Source: Odobenus rosmarus divergens (Eukaryota; Chordata; Mammalia; Carnivora; Odobenidae). Taken from it: a stretch of DNA of 64,000 bases. A model generated the notes under the pieces. That model was given only the letters and a program-made list of their open reading frames with translations. It was not told the DNA's origin and made no database searches. The stretch lies in assembly GCF_000321225.1 (NCBI RefSeq), contig NW_004450663.1, forward strand, positions 1,164,596 through 1,228,595. The letters run 5' to 3'. The translations under genes were made by a program, and so were the position numbers. Position 1 is the first letter of the stretch; the number at the start of each line of letters is the position of its first letter. Shown one piece after another: positions 1 through 8,902 of this stretch.

Positions 1-113
1 CTGGGTGTTATGCACAAACAATGAATCATGGAACACTGCATCAAAAACTAATGATGTAATGTATGGTGGTTAACATAACAATAAAAAATTATTTAAAAAA
101 ATAAATAAATAAA
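1..113 (+). mobile_element. L1 LINE 3' end, cut by window edge
   Basis: This is the terminal part of a carnivore L1 3' UTR, ending in an A-rich tail with AAATAAATAAAT. It contains the motif GAATCATGGAACACTGCATC, which recurs at the end of the full-length L1 (13101-13120), at 41369 and, inverted, at 38095-38125. The element begins left of the window, so its length is unknown. It belongs to the L1 form with the second 3' UTR module. Confidence 0.85.
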
Positions 114-154
114 TGAGGATCTATTCTGTATCATTTTTTTTGAGCATTGCTTCT

Positions 155-322
155 AAATACTATTATTATCTCCATCTTACAGATGGAAAACCTAAGGCCC
201 AGGGAAGATAAGTAACTTGACCATAGCTTCAAAGCTAATAGACATCAGATCTGCAACTTCAATAAAGTTTTCTGACTCTAAACCTATACTAATTTTATGA
301 TATCCCACTGCCTGAAAAGAAG
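155..322 (+). repeat. MIR SINE fragment
   Basis: The block carries the MIR core: a TATTATTATCTCCATCTTACAGATGG-like stretch, a GCCCAGGGAAGATAAGTAAC-like stretch, and a decayed CAAAGCTAATAG-type segment, in MIR + order. Divergence is high, as expected for an ancient mammalian SINE. Confidence 0.7.
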
Positions 323-1594
323 ATAAAGCACAGAAAGCAAGCAAGCAAGACAGAAATGAGAAAGGTGTGTGGAAAACATTTGTTACAAACATCAACTTCT
401 CAAGTTTCTAAAATCTAAAGTTTCTCAATGAATGATTTCCTGGAGGTAACATATGTACTGAGAGAACCTCGTAAAAATCTTTTGGACACAGGAGAACTAT
501 TTAGAACAACACTCACTAGATAGAACATTTATGACTTCCCTATTGGGAGCAAAAATGATTCCTTAGGAAATGCCAACTAAAACATTAATGCCAACACCAA
601 ACTTCCATAGAAATTCTCCCCTGTGTAGATTCTTGTATTATTTCTATTTCATTCTTCTTCTTAAGACATCTAGGGTTATCCACAAATCTATTACCTTTCA
701 GTAACAAACTATACTGTTATACAAATACTTTAGTAAATGTCTTTTGGGATCATGCAATTCCTTTAGGAGATGTATGGGGAAACCCTCTGTCTACTTGATT
801 TACAAAATGCAGATGGTTAGTAATACTTGAATTGTTATTGATGCCTCCTAACATCTTTCTCAGCACGCTTAAAGAGAGTGGCATAATTCTTTAAGACATA
901 ATATTACACTTAGGAATTGCTCTAAAAGATCATCAATCTTCTGTGCACAACTCTGAGTGCTCAGCTAGTGTTAAATAAACCATGACTAGAAATGAAATTC
1001 AAAATACTTTGAGTGATTTCTGCAAAATGCTCTCCATTTGCCAATTATGTCCTACCATATTTCATTTTATCAGTTATTCATTATTCTTGGCTAAAAATAC
1101 AGTTATGACAAATAGTATATCTCAGAGGAAGTTTCATGATTTTCCAAAGAAATACGATCAATATGTTTCAGCCATGCCATCGTTTATATTTTGCACTTGG
1201 CAAAAATAATATTGTGAATGATGATGATGATGACTTTATTTGCAGTTGCTGATGAGTTTGGCTTTTAGGAATATAAATACAACTAAAAGGAATATCAAAT
1301 CCAATGGCATAGTTATCAAAAAAGGTATTTGCTAAATATAGAATGGACTTTCACCAAGAAGAAAGGCAATCAGTGAAGAATTTTCTCTTTTTTATATAAT
1401 TCAGAATAAAGAAAATAAATTCAAAATCCAATCAGCAAGGAAGGGTGCCACATTCCCCACCTCCCACCTTCTAGGAACAGACTGAAAAAAAAATACCCAA
1501 ATATTTAAACTTTAAATCATCTACTTGTTTTTTGAAAAGAAATACCATGACCTATGGAGAAAGTAATGAAACGGTCATATATTCTAATCTGAAG
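323..1594. other. unassigned AT-rich sequence
   Basis: I recognise nothing here. It is AT-rich, with a short GCAA repeat near 340 and a short ATG/GAT run near 1218. A 75-codon frame at 982-1209 has no recognisable domain and looks like chance. Confidence 0.4.
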
Positions 1595-1760
1595 TCTTTT
1601 TGGATGCTGTGTTGCTTGAGAAAAATTACTTAACCTCTCTGACCCTCAATTTCTTAGTATTTTTAAGCAGTGCTTCAAGTATTAAATGAGATAATGACCT
1701 AAAGATATTTTTAAAAATATAAACAGCTCTTCAAATATAAAGAATTGTCTTATTATAATA
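1595..1760 (-). repeat. MIR SINE fragment
   Basis: It reads as reverse-strand MIR: AATTACTTAACCTCTCTGAC followed by CTCAATTTCTTAG and an ATTAAATGAGATAAT segment, the usual order on the opposite strand of MIR. It is strongly decayed. Confidence 0.65.
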
Positions 1761-2731
1761 TATTCCTTAGAGAAAGAGGGTTTTCTTCAATAAAATAAAC
1801 TTTAAAATTATGTATTATTCATGTCTATAAGCTATAAAACTATATAAACACAAATGCACTGATATAGTTTACACAGTAAAAACCTACATATGAATTAATA
1901 GATTTATGAAATTAATTAAAAGCAGTTATATATCGTCATATATCACCATTATAAGGAATACACTGTAACTAACAACTGCAGTTTGAGGTATTCAAGAACA
2001 TCATAAAATCCATCTTCTCATCTTTTATCCTGCTGCATTTATGTGACATTTCCAGCAGCCTTTCTGGCATTCAAACCTACACCTTTGGAAGTCAAAGATT
2101 CTCTATCTCCCCCCAGCTATGGCCACATGAGTCTTTAAGTGACCCTGGTCCTTTTTCTACAGAGAAGAACAAGAATGTTTTGATTCAAAGCTTGCAGAAG
2201 AAGGGCATGTGTTCTAAGGGGGTCAGTGGGGAGATGGCACAGCAAAAAGCTGGTGGAAGAGAGAACAGTCATAAGTCATAGTGTTCAAATGGGGACGGTG
2301 AAGGTCTAGTCAGAGTAGAGAGGGCATTTACGTTGGCATCATTGGAGAGAATTCTGGGATGGGCATGAGGTAAGACCAGACTTGGAGGATACTGAACGCT
2401 ACTCTAAGGAACCTTCACTATCATCTTAAGTAGTAAGGAAGTTGTAGAGCAAGCTAGTGAGCTCAGACTTTTGCTGAAGTCTACTCAGGCTTGAAGTGCA
2501 AGTCTTAATGTAACAAGAAGAGATGCAAAGGGAACCCAGGAAAGCCAGAAAGGTAAGAAATCACAGAGTCCTTCACTGTCTTATTTGGCTAAGTGCTGGT
2601 TCTCCTTTCCTACATACTTTAGTGAGTAATACAGCCTCCTTGCTACTGTTCCCCCATGCTAAGATTCTTACATTCAGTCACATGGACAAAAGAAGGAATA
2701 TGATTTTTAGGACCTGATAAAACCATGTGCA
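1761..2731. other. unassigned sequence, possible old L2 in its second half
   Basis: The first half is AT-rich and unremarkable. From about 2200 to 2490 the purine-rich sequence resembles reverse-strand L2 in style, but I cannot anchor it to a specific motif. Confidence 0.3.
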
Positions 2732-2915
2732 AGTCTCAACTCTGCAAGATACTAGCTGTGCAAACCTAGAAATATACCTGTTTTTTCTGAGCCTGTTTTT
2801 TTTACTCATAAAAAAAGAGATAATCATAGCTATCCTGCAGAGCTGTGAGTATAGAGGCAAATATGAAGCTTGCATGGCACTTCATAGACACTCAGAAAAT
2901 GCTGGTTATAATTTT
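2732..2915 (-). repeat. MIR SINE fragment
   Basis: Reverse-strand MIR signals appear in order: TACTAGCTGTGCAAAC, a TGAGCCTGTTTTTTTTACTCAT stretch, GATAATCATAGCTATC, and a TGGCACTTCATAGACACTCA-type end. Confidence 0.65.
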
Positions 2916-2944
2916 CATTTGTTTGTCCTAATCTACTGACCTTT

Positions 2945-3050
2945 TTCTACAGATACAGAAATAGGTCCACTAAAGGAATGTGGCTTGCCCTAGATGCCTT
3001 AGTGGGTTCAGGAAGTGGAATCCATGGTTCCATGACCACTAGGCTGAGGC
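2945..3050 (+). repeat. possible MIR fragment
   Basis: The segment with CTACAGATACAGAAATAGG, then GGCTTGCCCTAGA, then a decayed AGAAGTGGAATCC-like stretch follows the MIR + order. It abuts a MIR on the other strand, so an inverted pair is likely. Divergence makes the call uncertain. Confidence 0.4.
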
Positions 3051-3549
3051 CATCATCTTATTGTTCCAGTACCTCTTTCCTTTCTTCTCGATGTGTTGCA
3101 GCATCTTGCTGATATGCAAATGCCCAAGTAAGCCACACTCTGCTGCTTCCTTTCTGCCAGCACTGTTAAGGAAACCTTCAGGCCATATGGATTTACCCTA
3201 ACCATTATCACCAGCTGTATCAGCCATGTTTATATGTGTGGAGGATTTATTTGTATGTCGCTAATGTCATACTACACATTAAATTGTATCTTGTTTCAAT
3301 CACTTAACTTTGAAGCAAAGCTACATTTATACACTATCCAAAATAATTATAAGCATAATTGTAATACACACTATTTCTTCATATATATTCTTCATTCTAA
3401 TGTTGCCCATTTGGATTTTTATTTACTACTTAATTTTATAAATAAGAGTGATAATATAATGTTTGGGCAAAAACGTTTTCATTAGGTATAAAAAAATTCC
3501 CTTCACATAGATTTCCTAAATAAGAACAGAATAATAAAATTGTCATTCA
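3051..3549. other. unassigned AT-rich sequence
   Basis: No family is recognised. An 83-codon frame at 3234-3485 is AT-rich and hydrophobic without motifs, and is probably chance. Confidence 0.4.
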
Positions 3550-3765
3550 CTAAGCTTTTATTCTAAGTCTGTACTGAGCACTTCACATGCTTTGCCTGAC
3601 TATATCTATGTTCAATTTTATGAAATTATGTTATCATTCTTCTCATTTTTAACAGATTAAGAAAGTGACGCTCAGAGAGGTTGGGTATCCTCTTATACCA
3701 GTAAATGGAAGAGCAAGAATTGGGCTCAGGTCTGCCAGAATTCAGGGTCTATGAGTGCATAGCAT
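3550..3765 (+). repeat. MIR SINE fragment
   Basis: MIR + features run from GTACTGAGCACTTCACATGC through ACAGATTAAGAAAGTGACGC and TCAGAGAGGTTGGG to GAGCAAGAATTGGGCTCAGG. It is one of the better preserved MIRs in the window. Confidence 0.7.
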
Positions 3766-6144
3766 CATAAAAATTCTACCAGCATGTATGTCAAACACAT
3801 GAAAATATAACCACCTCCTGAAAATGGAAAAAATAGTTTGAGACTTAGCCTTGTTGTTATCAAGCTAGTCTCAAAGAGATTGCCTCCCAGGATTCCTGCT
3901 GAATTGAAGAGACCTTGGTTTGATTTTTAACAGGAAGTATCTAATAATGAGGATATACGCTTTGTGCCAAACCATGGGGGTGAAGTTCTTAGATGTGAGA
4001 ATTTTCTACCTCCCTAGCACTCATTAGGTATTTAAGGAGACCACTACATGGGTGTCACCAGCTGAGGAGAGTTCTACTGAGACTCTCTAAGTACTCCGGT
4101 GACAAAAAACAGGTTCTAAAAAATCACAAGTTACAGATGACAGAGAAAATGAACAATGCAGCCGGAACCATGTATCCAGGTGCTACTAACAAAGATAGTC
4201 GGCTTAACAGGAGACTAATAACATTTTCACTTAAAAATTCACTTTATAAATGAAAGTTATATGCAAGCACTTATATTTATCAATGAAAATGATATCGAGG
4301 CTTAAAAATACAAACTCCCTTGCCATCTAGAGAAAGAGACAGGAGTCACACCTATAAAGCAACAATGAATGATCAAATAAGATATAGAATTAACTATGTG
4401 CCATAATAATCCATGTGCTGAACCATCAGTGAAGCCTCAACAGATGGAAAGTTTTAGAGAAGGAGCAGAAATTAGTCATGGTGTTCTGCAGAATGTATGT
4501 GCAAGAAAGGTGATTTGGATTCACGTAGTCTAGCCCACTCATTAGACTTGTGGCACACCAGGTGCTTCCATGGTTAGACATAACAGTAAGAAGGCAATTG
4601 CACTAACATAGCCTGTCAAAACAGCAACCAAAGTTTCAGGGATTCAGGGATGAGGGTCTGACTCACTCCACCTAACAAGTGACCCAGGCCAGCTGAAGGG
4701 CTGAGCAAGGGAGACAACGCTATAAATGAGAAGTTGAGAGATTTGAAGATTTATTTTTAAGGTAATTATAGAAAATAACACAAGACAGAAAGAACATAAT
4801 GAATAATTTTACCTGTGAACAAATTGAGTAGGGGTTGGGTGTAGAAAGGCTGACATTAAAGAAGAGAAAGCCCATACATTTTAATAAGCTGGGAGGATGA
4901 GACTAGGAGGACAGAAGTAGTCAGGCCAGGATCTTAGTGGTGGAAAGATAAAGTCAAACTTAAATGAGAAGCTTCAGGCAAGATTAGCAATGATCATTGG
5001 TTACCCTTGTGTGTGGGCATGGGGAAACTAACATTTTTAGAAAGGAAACACATATATGAAACAATTTTCTGGGAGAGAAGAAAATACAGTTATCTAGAAA
5101 GTGTGGTTTCTTACTTAGAATAAGATGGTTATTAGACAATGGGGCATTTAAAATAGACCTCTTAGTGGATGGTCAGTCATACATGGGACAGGATCCAGTG
5201 TAAGACTATGGGAATGGGGACCAGAAAATGGGAGCAGAAAGGGACACAGTCATTAGAGATGAAATGTCAAGAAAATGGCTGACCAGGCTATTGGATATAA
5301 CATTAGAGTAGTGATGAAAACCACCAATAATGGTAACAGGAGTTAGTGGTAAAAAAAACCCTGTAAGCTAGATGCTAAAGACATCAAAGGATAAAGGGCT
5401 ACTGACTGGTGAGTGGTTGATGACAGAAATAAAGAAGAAGAGGGTAATAAAATTTAATGATAGATACTTAGGAATGAAAAAAATATATATATTTTTTCTC
5501 CAGTGGAAGAAATAGTTTGGAAGTTGCAATGAGAACCAAGCAGAAACTTATTCCACTACAAGAGCTAACTAAAGCTGATAGAAAATATAAGAGCAAGTTT
5601 TCTCTGTCTCTTACAACATAACATGTATTGAGATTTCCCCACCATGGCCAATGACCAGTGATCCCATGGCTGTGACAAGCAAAACAAGAGAAAGTGTTTC
5701 TGAGGGTGATTCCAGGAAAAATCCTTTCCCTTGAAAAAAATGAGCCATTTGAGGGAATGGGGATGGGACTACACTGTTTCATTTTTGCTTTCAGATGTAA
5801 TGGCTGGAGCCATGATAGACGTATTGGGACCATGGATAGATTCTGCCTAGGAGAATAAGCAACACTAAAAAGATTAAAGACAGTTTAAGGAATGAGTTTC
5901 GATATATAAAGAATGAGGCTCAAATCTTGGAATAATAATAACAACAACAAAAATAAGTCTTTTAAATACCTTATTTAGCAATCTACTTCCCATTGGCTGA
6001 CCTTTCTCTTCTCTTTAAGGCCTATAGATTAAGTCTGTTATCTATTAGTACTGGATACAATAAGTTGTCCAAATTTAAAAAGTAATATGTTTTTAAGTAA
6101 ATATATATCTTTAGGCTAGATATTAGATTGTTAATATTTGGTTT
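3766..6144. other. unassigned sequence, about 2.4 kb
   Basis: No repeat family, RNA or exon could be assigned. The 121-codon reverse frame at 5468-5833 has no recognisable domain, no start context and no conserved motif, so I treat it as chance. A short AATAATAATAACAAC run lies near 5932. Confidence 0.4.
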
Positions 6145-6158
6145 AAACCCAATAATTA
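6145..6158. repeat. left target-site duplication of the full-length L1
   Basis: AAACCCAATAATT here matches AAACCCATTAATT directly after the L1 A-rich tail at 13253, 12 of 13 bases. It follows TT, so the site reads TT/AAA, as expected for L1 endonuclease nicking on the other strand. Confidence 0.65.
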
Positions 6159-6212
6159 GTAGGTCTGGCTGGGGCCAAGACTCTCCATGTCTAACAAGCT
6201 CCCAGGCACAGA
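6159..6212 (+). repeat. MER5A-like hAT fragment, probably carried in by the L1
   Basis: The segment contains AGTAGGTCTGGCTGGGGCC and CTAACAAGCTCCCAGG, which match the middle of MER5A (compare 17990-18030). It lies between the left TSD and the canonical L1 start. That placement suggests the source L1 was transcribed from just upstream, inside a MER5A copy. Confidence 0.55.
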
Positions 6213-7231
6213 GAGGAAGAGCAAGATGGCAGAGGAGGAGGAGACCTAAATTTTTTCTGGTTCCAGGAATTCAGCTACATAGGGATCAAACCATTCTGAA
6301 CACCTACAAGCTCAACAGGAGAGCGAAGAAAAGAATAGCAGCAACTCTATGAACAGAAAAGTGACCACTTTCTGGAAGGTAGGACATGTGGAGAAGTGAA
6401 TTGGAGGCAATATTCAGGAAGATAGACCATGGGGGGAGGGAGCCCCCGTGGGTCAGTGTGGTCTTAGGACCCTTGGGGTCAAAGAAAGACCAGGGGTCCC
6501 TGAGTGTGGCAGAGCTCCCAGGTATTAGATGGGGAAGCCGGCTGCAAAGATGGAGATGGAGCAGAGGAGTGGGCTCTCAGCTCAGGGTTGCCATAAACTG
6601 TGATCCGAGGCACAGTTGGACCACTACCCTTCCAGCAGGGACCCAACAAGCAGCAGATGCGGGGAGACTCCCCTTCCTCCCCCATGAGAAGCGGCATGAG
6701 AGCGACCAGCAGGAATCTGCTGAGTTTGAGGACTCCAAACGGGGTCATGTGCCAGAGATAGAAATGCTCGGTCACTGGCCAGGTGAGCATGGAGTGCGGC
6801 CAGAGACCAAGGAGACAGGATTGATCGACTGCTTTTCTCTGGGGGCTCACTGAGGAATGGGGCCCCAAGTTCTCAGCTCCTGCAGGTTGGAGATTGGGAG
6901 GCCGCCATTTTCTTTCTCGTCCTCCAAAGCTGTAGAGAAAGCTTTCAGGGAACAAAACCTACCAAGAGCAAACCCAAGCAGATTACTTAGCCTGGCCCCT
7001 GGCAAGTGAGGGGCAATTCTGCCTCAGGCAAAGACATTTGAGAATCACTGCAACAGGCCCCTCCCTAAGAAGATCAACAAGAACAGCCAGCCAAGACCAA
7101 GTTTACCCATCAATGAGAACGGCAGAACTCCAGCACTAGGGGAATACAGCACATAGAATTCATGGCTTTTTTTCCATGATTCTTTAGTCTTTCAAAGTTA
7201 ATTTTTTTAATTTTCCTTATTCTTTTTCTTT

Positions 7232-7305
7232 ATTATGTTTTGTTAATCATCATACATTACACCATTAGTTTTTGATGTAGTGTTCCATGATTCATTGTTT
7301 GTGTG
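7232..7305 (-). repeat. antisense copy of the L1 3' terminus inside the L1 5' UTR
   Basis: On the - strand this reads as the last ~70 nt of the L1 3' UTR, including AATCATGGAACACTACATCA and CAAAAACTAATGG. It is the same sequence that ends the host L1 at 13101-13230. It sits between a T-rich run (7197-7235) and the first 5' UTR repeat unit. Confidence 0.8.
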
Positions 7306-7339
7306 GTTTTTTTTTTTTTGGAATTTTTCTTTTTCCCCT

Positions 7340-7545
7340 TTTCATCCAACATCTTATCAATTTTTAAAAAATCTTATTTTTCATTTTTAGTCATATTCTA
7401 TCCCTTCATTGTAGTTAACCTTATTTTCTGTATATATATATATATATATATAAGTTGTTCTCTCTTTAAAATTTTGGGATACACTTTCTTCTAACAGACC
7501 AAAATATACCCTAAATCTCTAGTGTATGGCTTTGTTCTAGTCTCC
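7340..7545 (+). repeat. 5' UTR tandem repeat, unit 1
   Basis: Shares CATATTC-ATCCCTT, TTTAAAATTTTGGGA and CACTTTCTTCTAACAGACCA with unit 2, offset about 250 bp. A (TA)n run at 7434-7452 has grown inside this unit. Confidence 0.75.
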
Positions 7546-7589
7546 TGCCTGATCACATTATCTACCCCGCCTTTTTTTTAAATTTATCT

Positions 7590-7795
7590 TCTTTATTTTT
7601 TTCAACCAACTTCTTATCTTATCAATCCCTTTTATAATTTTCATCTTTATGGTCATATTCCATCCCTTAATCGTATTTACCCTTATTTTTGTACATATGT
7701 AAGTTTTTCTTTCTTTAAAATTTTGGGAGGCACTTTCTTCTAACAGACCAAAATACGCCCAAAATCTAGTGTGATATTTGATCATATTCTTTTTT
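7590..7795 (+). repeat. 5' UTR tandem repeat, unit 2
   Basis: Second copy of the unit, about 250 bp downstream of the first. It is diverged by substitutions and has TTGTACATATGTAAG where unit 1 has the (TA)n run. A polypyrimidine tract (about 7790-7830) follows. Confidence 0.75.
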
Positions 7796-7931
7796 TTCTT
7801 TCTTTCTTTTTTTCCCTTTCTTTCCCCCCCGGTTTTGGGTCTCTTCTGATTTGTTTAGTGTATATTTTTCTGGAGTCATTGTTACCCTGTTAGCATTTTG
7901 TTCTCTCATTCATCTATTCTCCTCTGACAAA

Positions 7932-8822
7932 ATGACAAGATGGAAAAACCTCAAAAAAAAAAAAAAAAAAGAACAACAGGCAGTACCAACTCTCAGGGAC
8001 CTAATCAATACAAACATTAGTAAGATGTCAGAACTAGAGTTCAGAATGAGATAATAAAGATACTAGCTGGGCTTGAAAAAAGTATAGAAGATACTAGAGA
8101 ATCCCTTTCTGGAGAAATAAAGAACTAAAATTTAACCAAGTCAAAATCAAAAATGCTATTAATGAGATGCAATAAAAAATGGAGGCTCTAACTGCTAGGA
8201 TAAATGAGGCAGAAGAGAGAATTCGTGATATAGAAGACCAAATGATGGAGAATAAAGAAGCTGAGAAAAAGAGAGAAACAACCACTGGATCACGACGGCA
8301 GAATTCAAGAGATAAGTGATACCATAAAGCGAAACAGCATTAGAATAATTGGGATCCTAAAAGAAGAAAAAAGAGAGAGGGGGCAGAAGGTATATTCGAG
8401 CAAATTATAGCAGAGAATGTCCCTAATTTGGGGAAGGAAACAGGCATCAAAATCCAGGAGGCACAGAGACCCCCCTCAAAATCAATAAAAATAGGTCAAC
8501 ACCCCAACATCTAATAGTAAAACAAGGCTCAGAGACAAAGAAAATCCTGAAAGCAGTGTGGGACAAGAGGTCTGTAACATACAATCATAGAAACATTAGA
8601 TTGGCAGGAGAACTATCCACAGAGACCTAGTGGGCCAGAAAGGACTGGCATGATATATTCAGAGCACTAAACGAGAAAAATATGCAGCCAAGAATACTAT
8701 AACCAGCTAGGCTGTCACTGAAAATAGAAGGAGAGATAAAAAGCTTCCAGGACAAACATAAACTAGAAGAATTTGCAAACACCAAACTAGCCCAACAAGA
8801 AATATTGAAAGGGATCCTCTAA
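7932..8822 (+). pseudogene. L1 ORF1 (RNA-binding protein), inactivated
   Basis: The nominal frame runs from ATGACAAGATGG to a TAA after GGGATCCTC and spans exactly 297 codons, close to the usual ORF1 size. ORF1p is the trimeric RNA chaperone of the L1 particle. The start encodes a lysine-rich N-terminus grown on a poly-A run (7953-7970), then a charged, coiled-coil-like region. The first in-frame stop is at about codon 41 (TAA at 8052), and further stops and shifts follow. In other frames the RRM-type region (about 8330-8480) and C-terminal region are still recognisable. An 80-nt spacer separates it from ORF2. Confidence 0.75.
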
Positions 8823-8902
8823 GCAAAGAGAGAGCCTAAAAGCACATAGACCAGAAAGGAACACAGACAATATACAGTAACAGTCACCTTATAGGCAATA
8901 CA

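Larger units (their letters stand above)
6213..7931 (+). promoter_or_regulatory. L1 5' UTR with internal promoter
   Basis: The canonical 5' end begins with GAGGAAGAGCAAGATGGC. The AAGATGGC core close to the 5' end resembles the YY1 site that positions the start of transcription in human L1 (family knowledge; binding not shown). The leader is long, about 1.7 kb, because of the tandem repeat and antisense segment listed separately. The 155-codon frame at 6386-6853 and the opposing 158-codon frame at 6479-6955 lie in this leader and have no recognised domain. Confidence 0.7.

Noticed and set aside
5468..5833. Reverse 121-codon open frame
   Set aside because: No domain, no splice context, composition like the surrounding non-coding DNA. 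A frame this long is expected by chance in 64 kb.
6386..6955. Overlapping 155- and 158-codon frames on opposite strands
   Set aside because: Both lie in the GC-richer start of the L1 5' UTR. No motif is recognised, and opposite-strand overlap suggests composition. An antisense L1 ORF0-like product is not supported.
7345..7773. Possible CRISPR-like or satellite array
   Set aside because: Only two diverged units, part of an L1 5' UTR; no regular spacer structure anywhere in the window.
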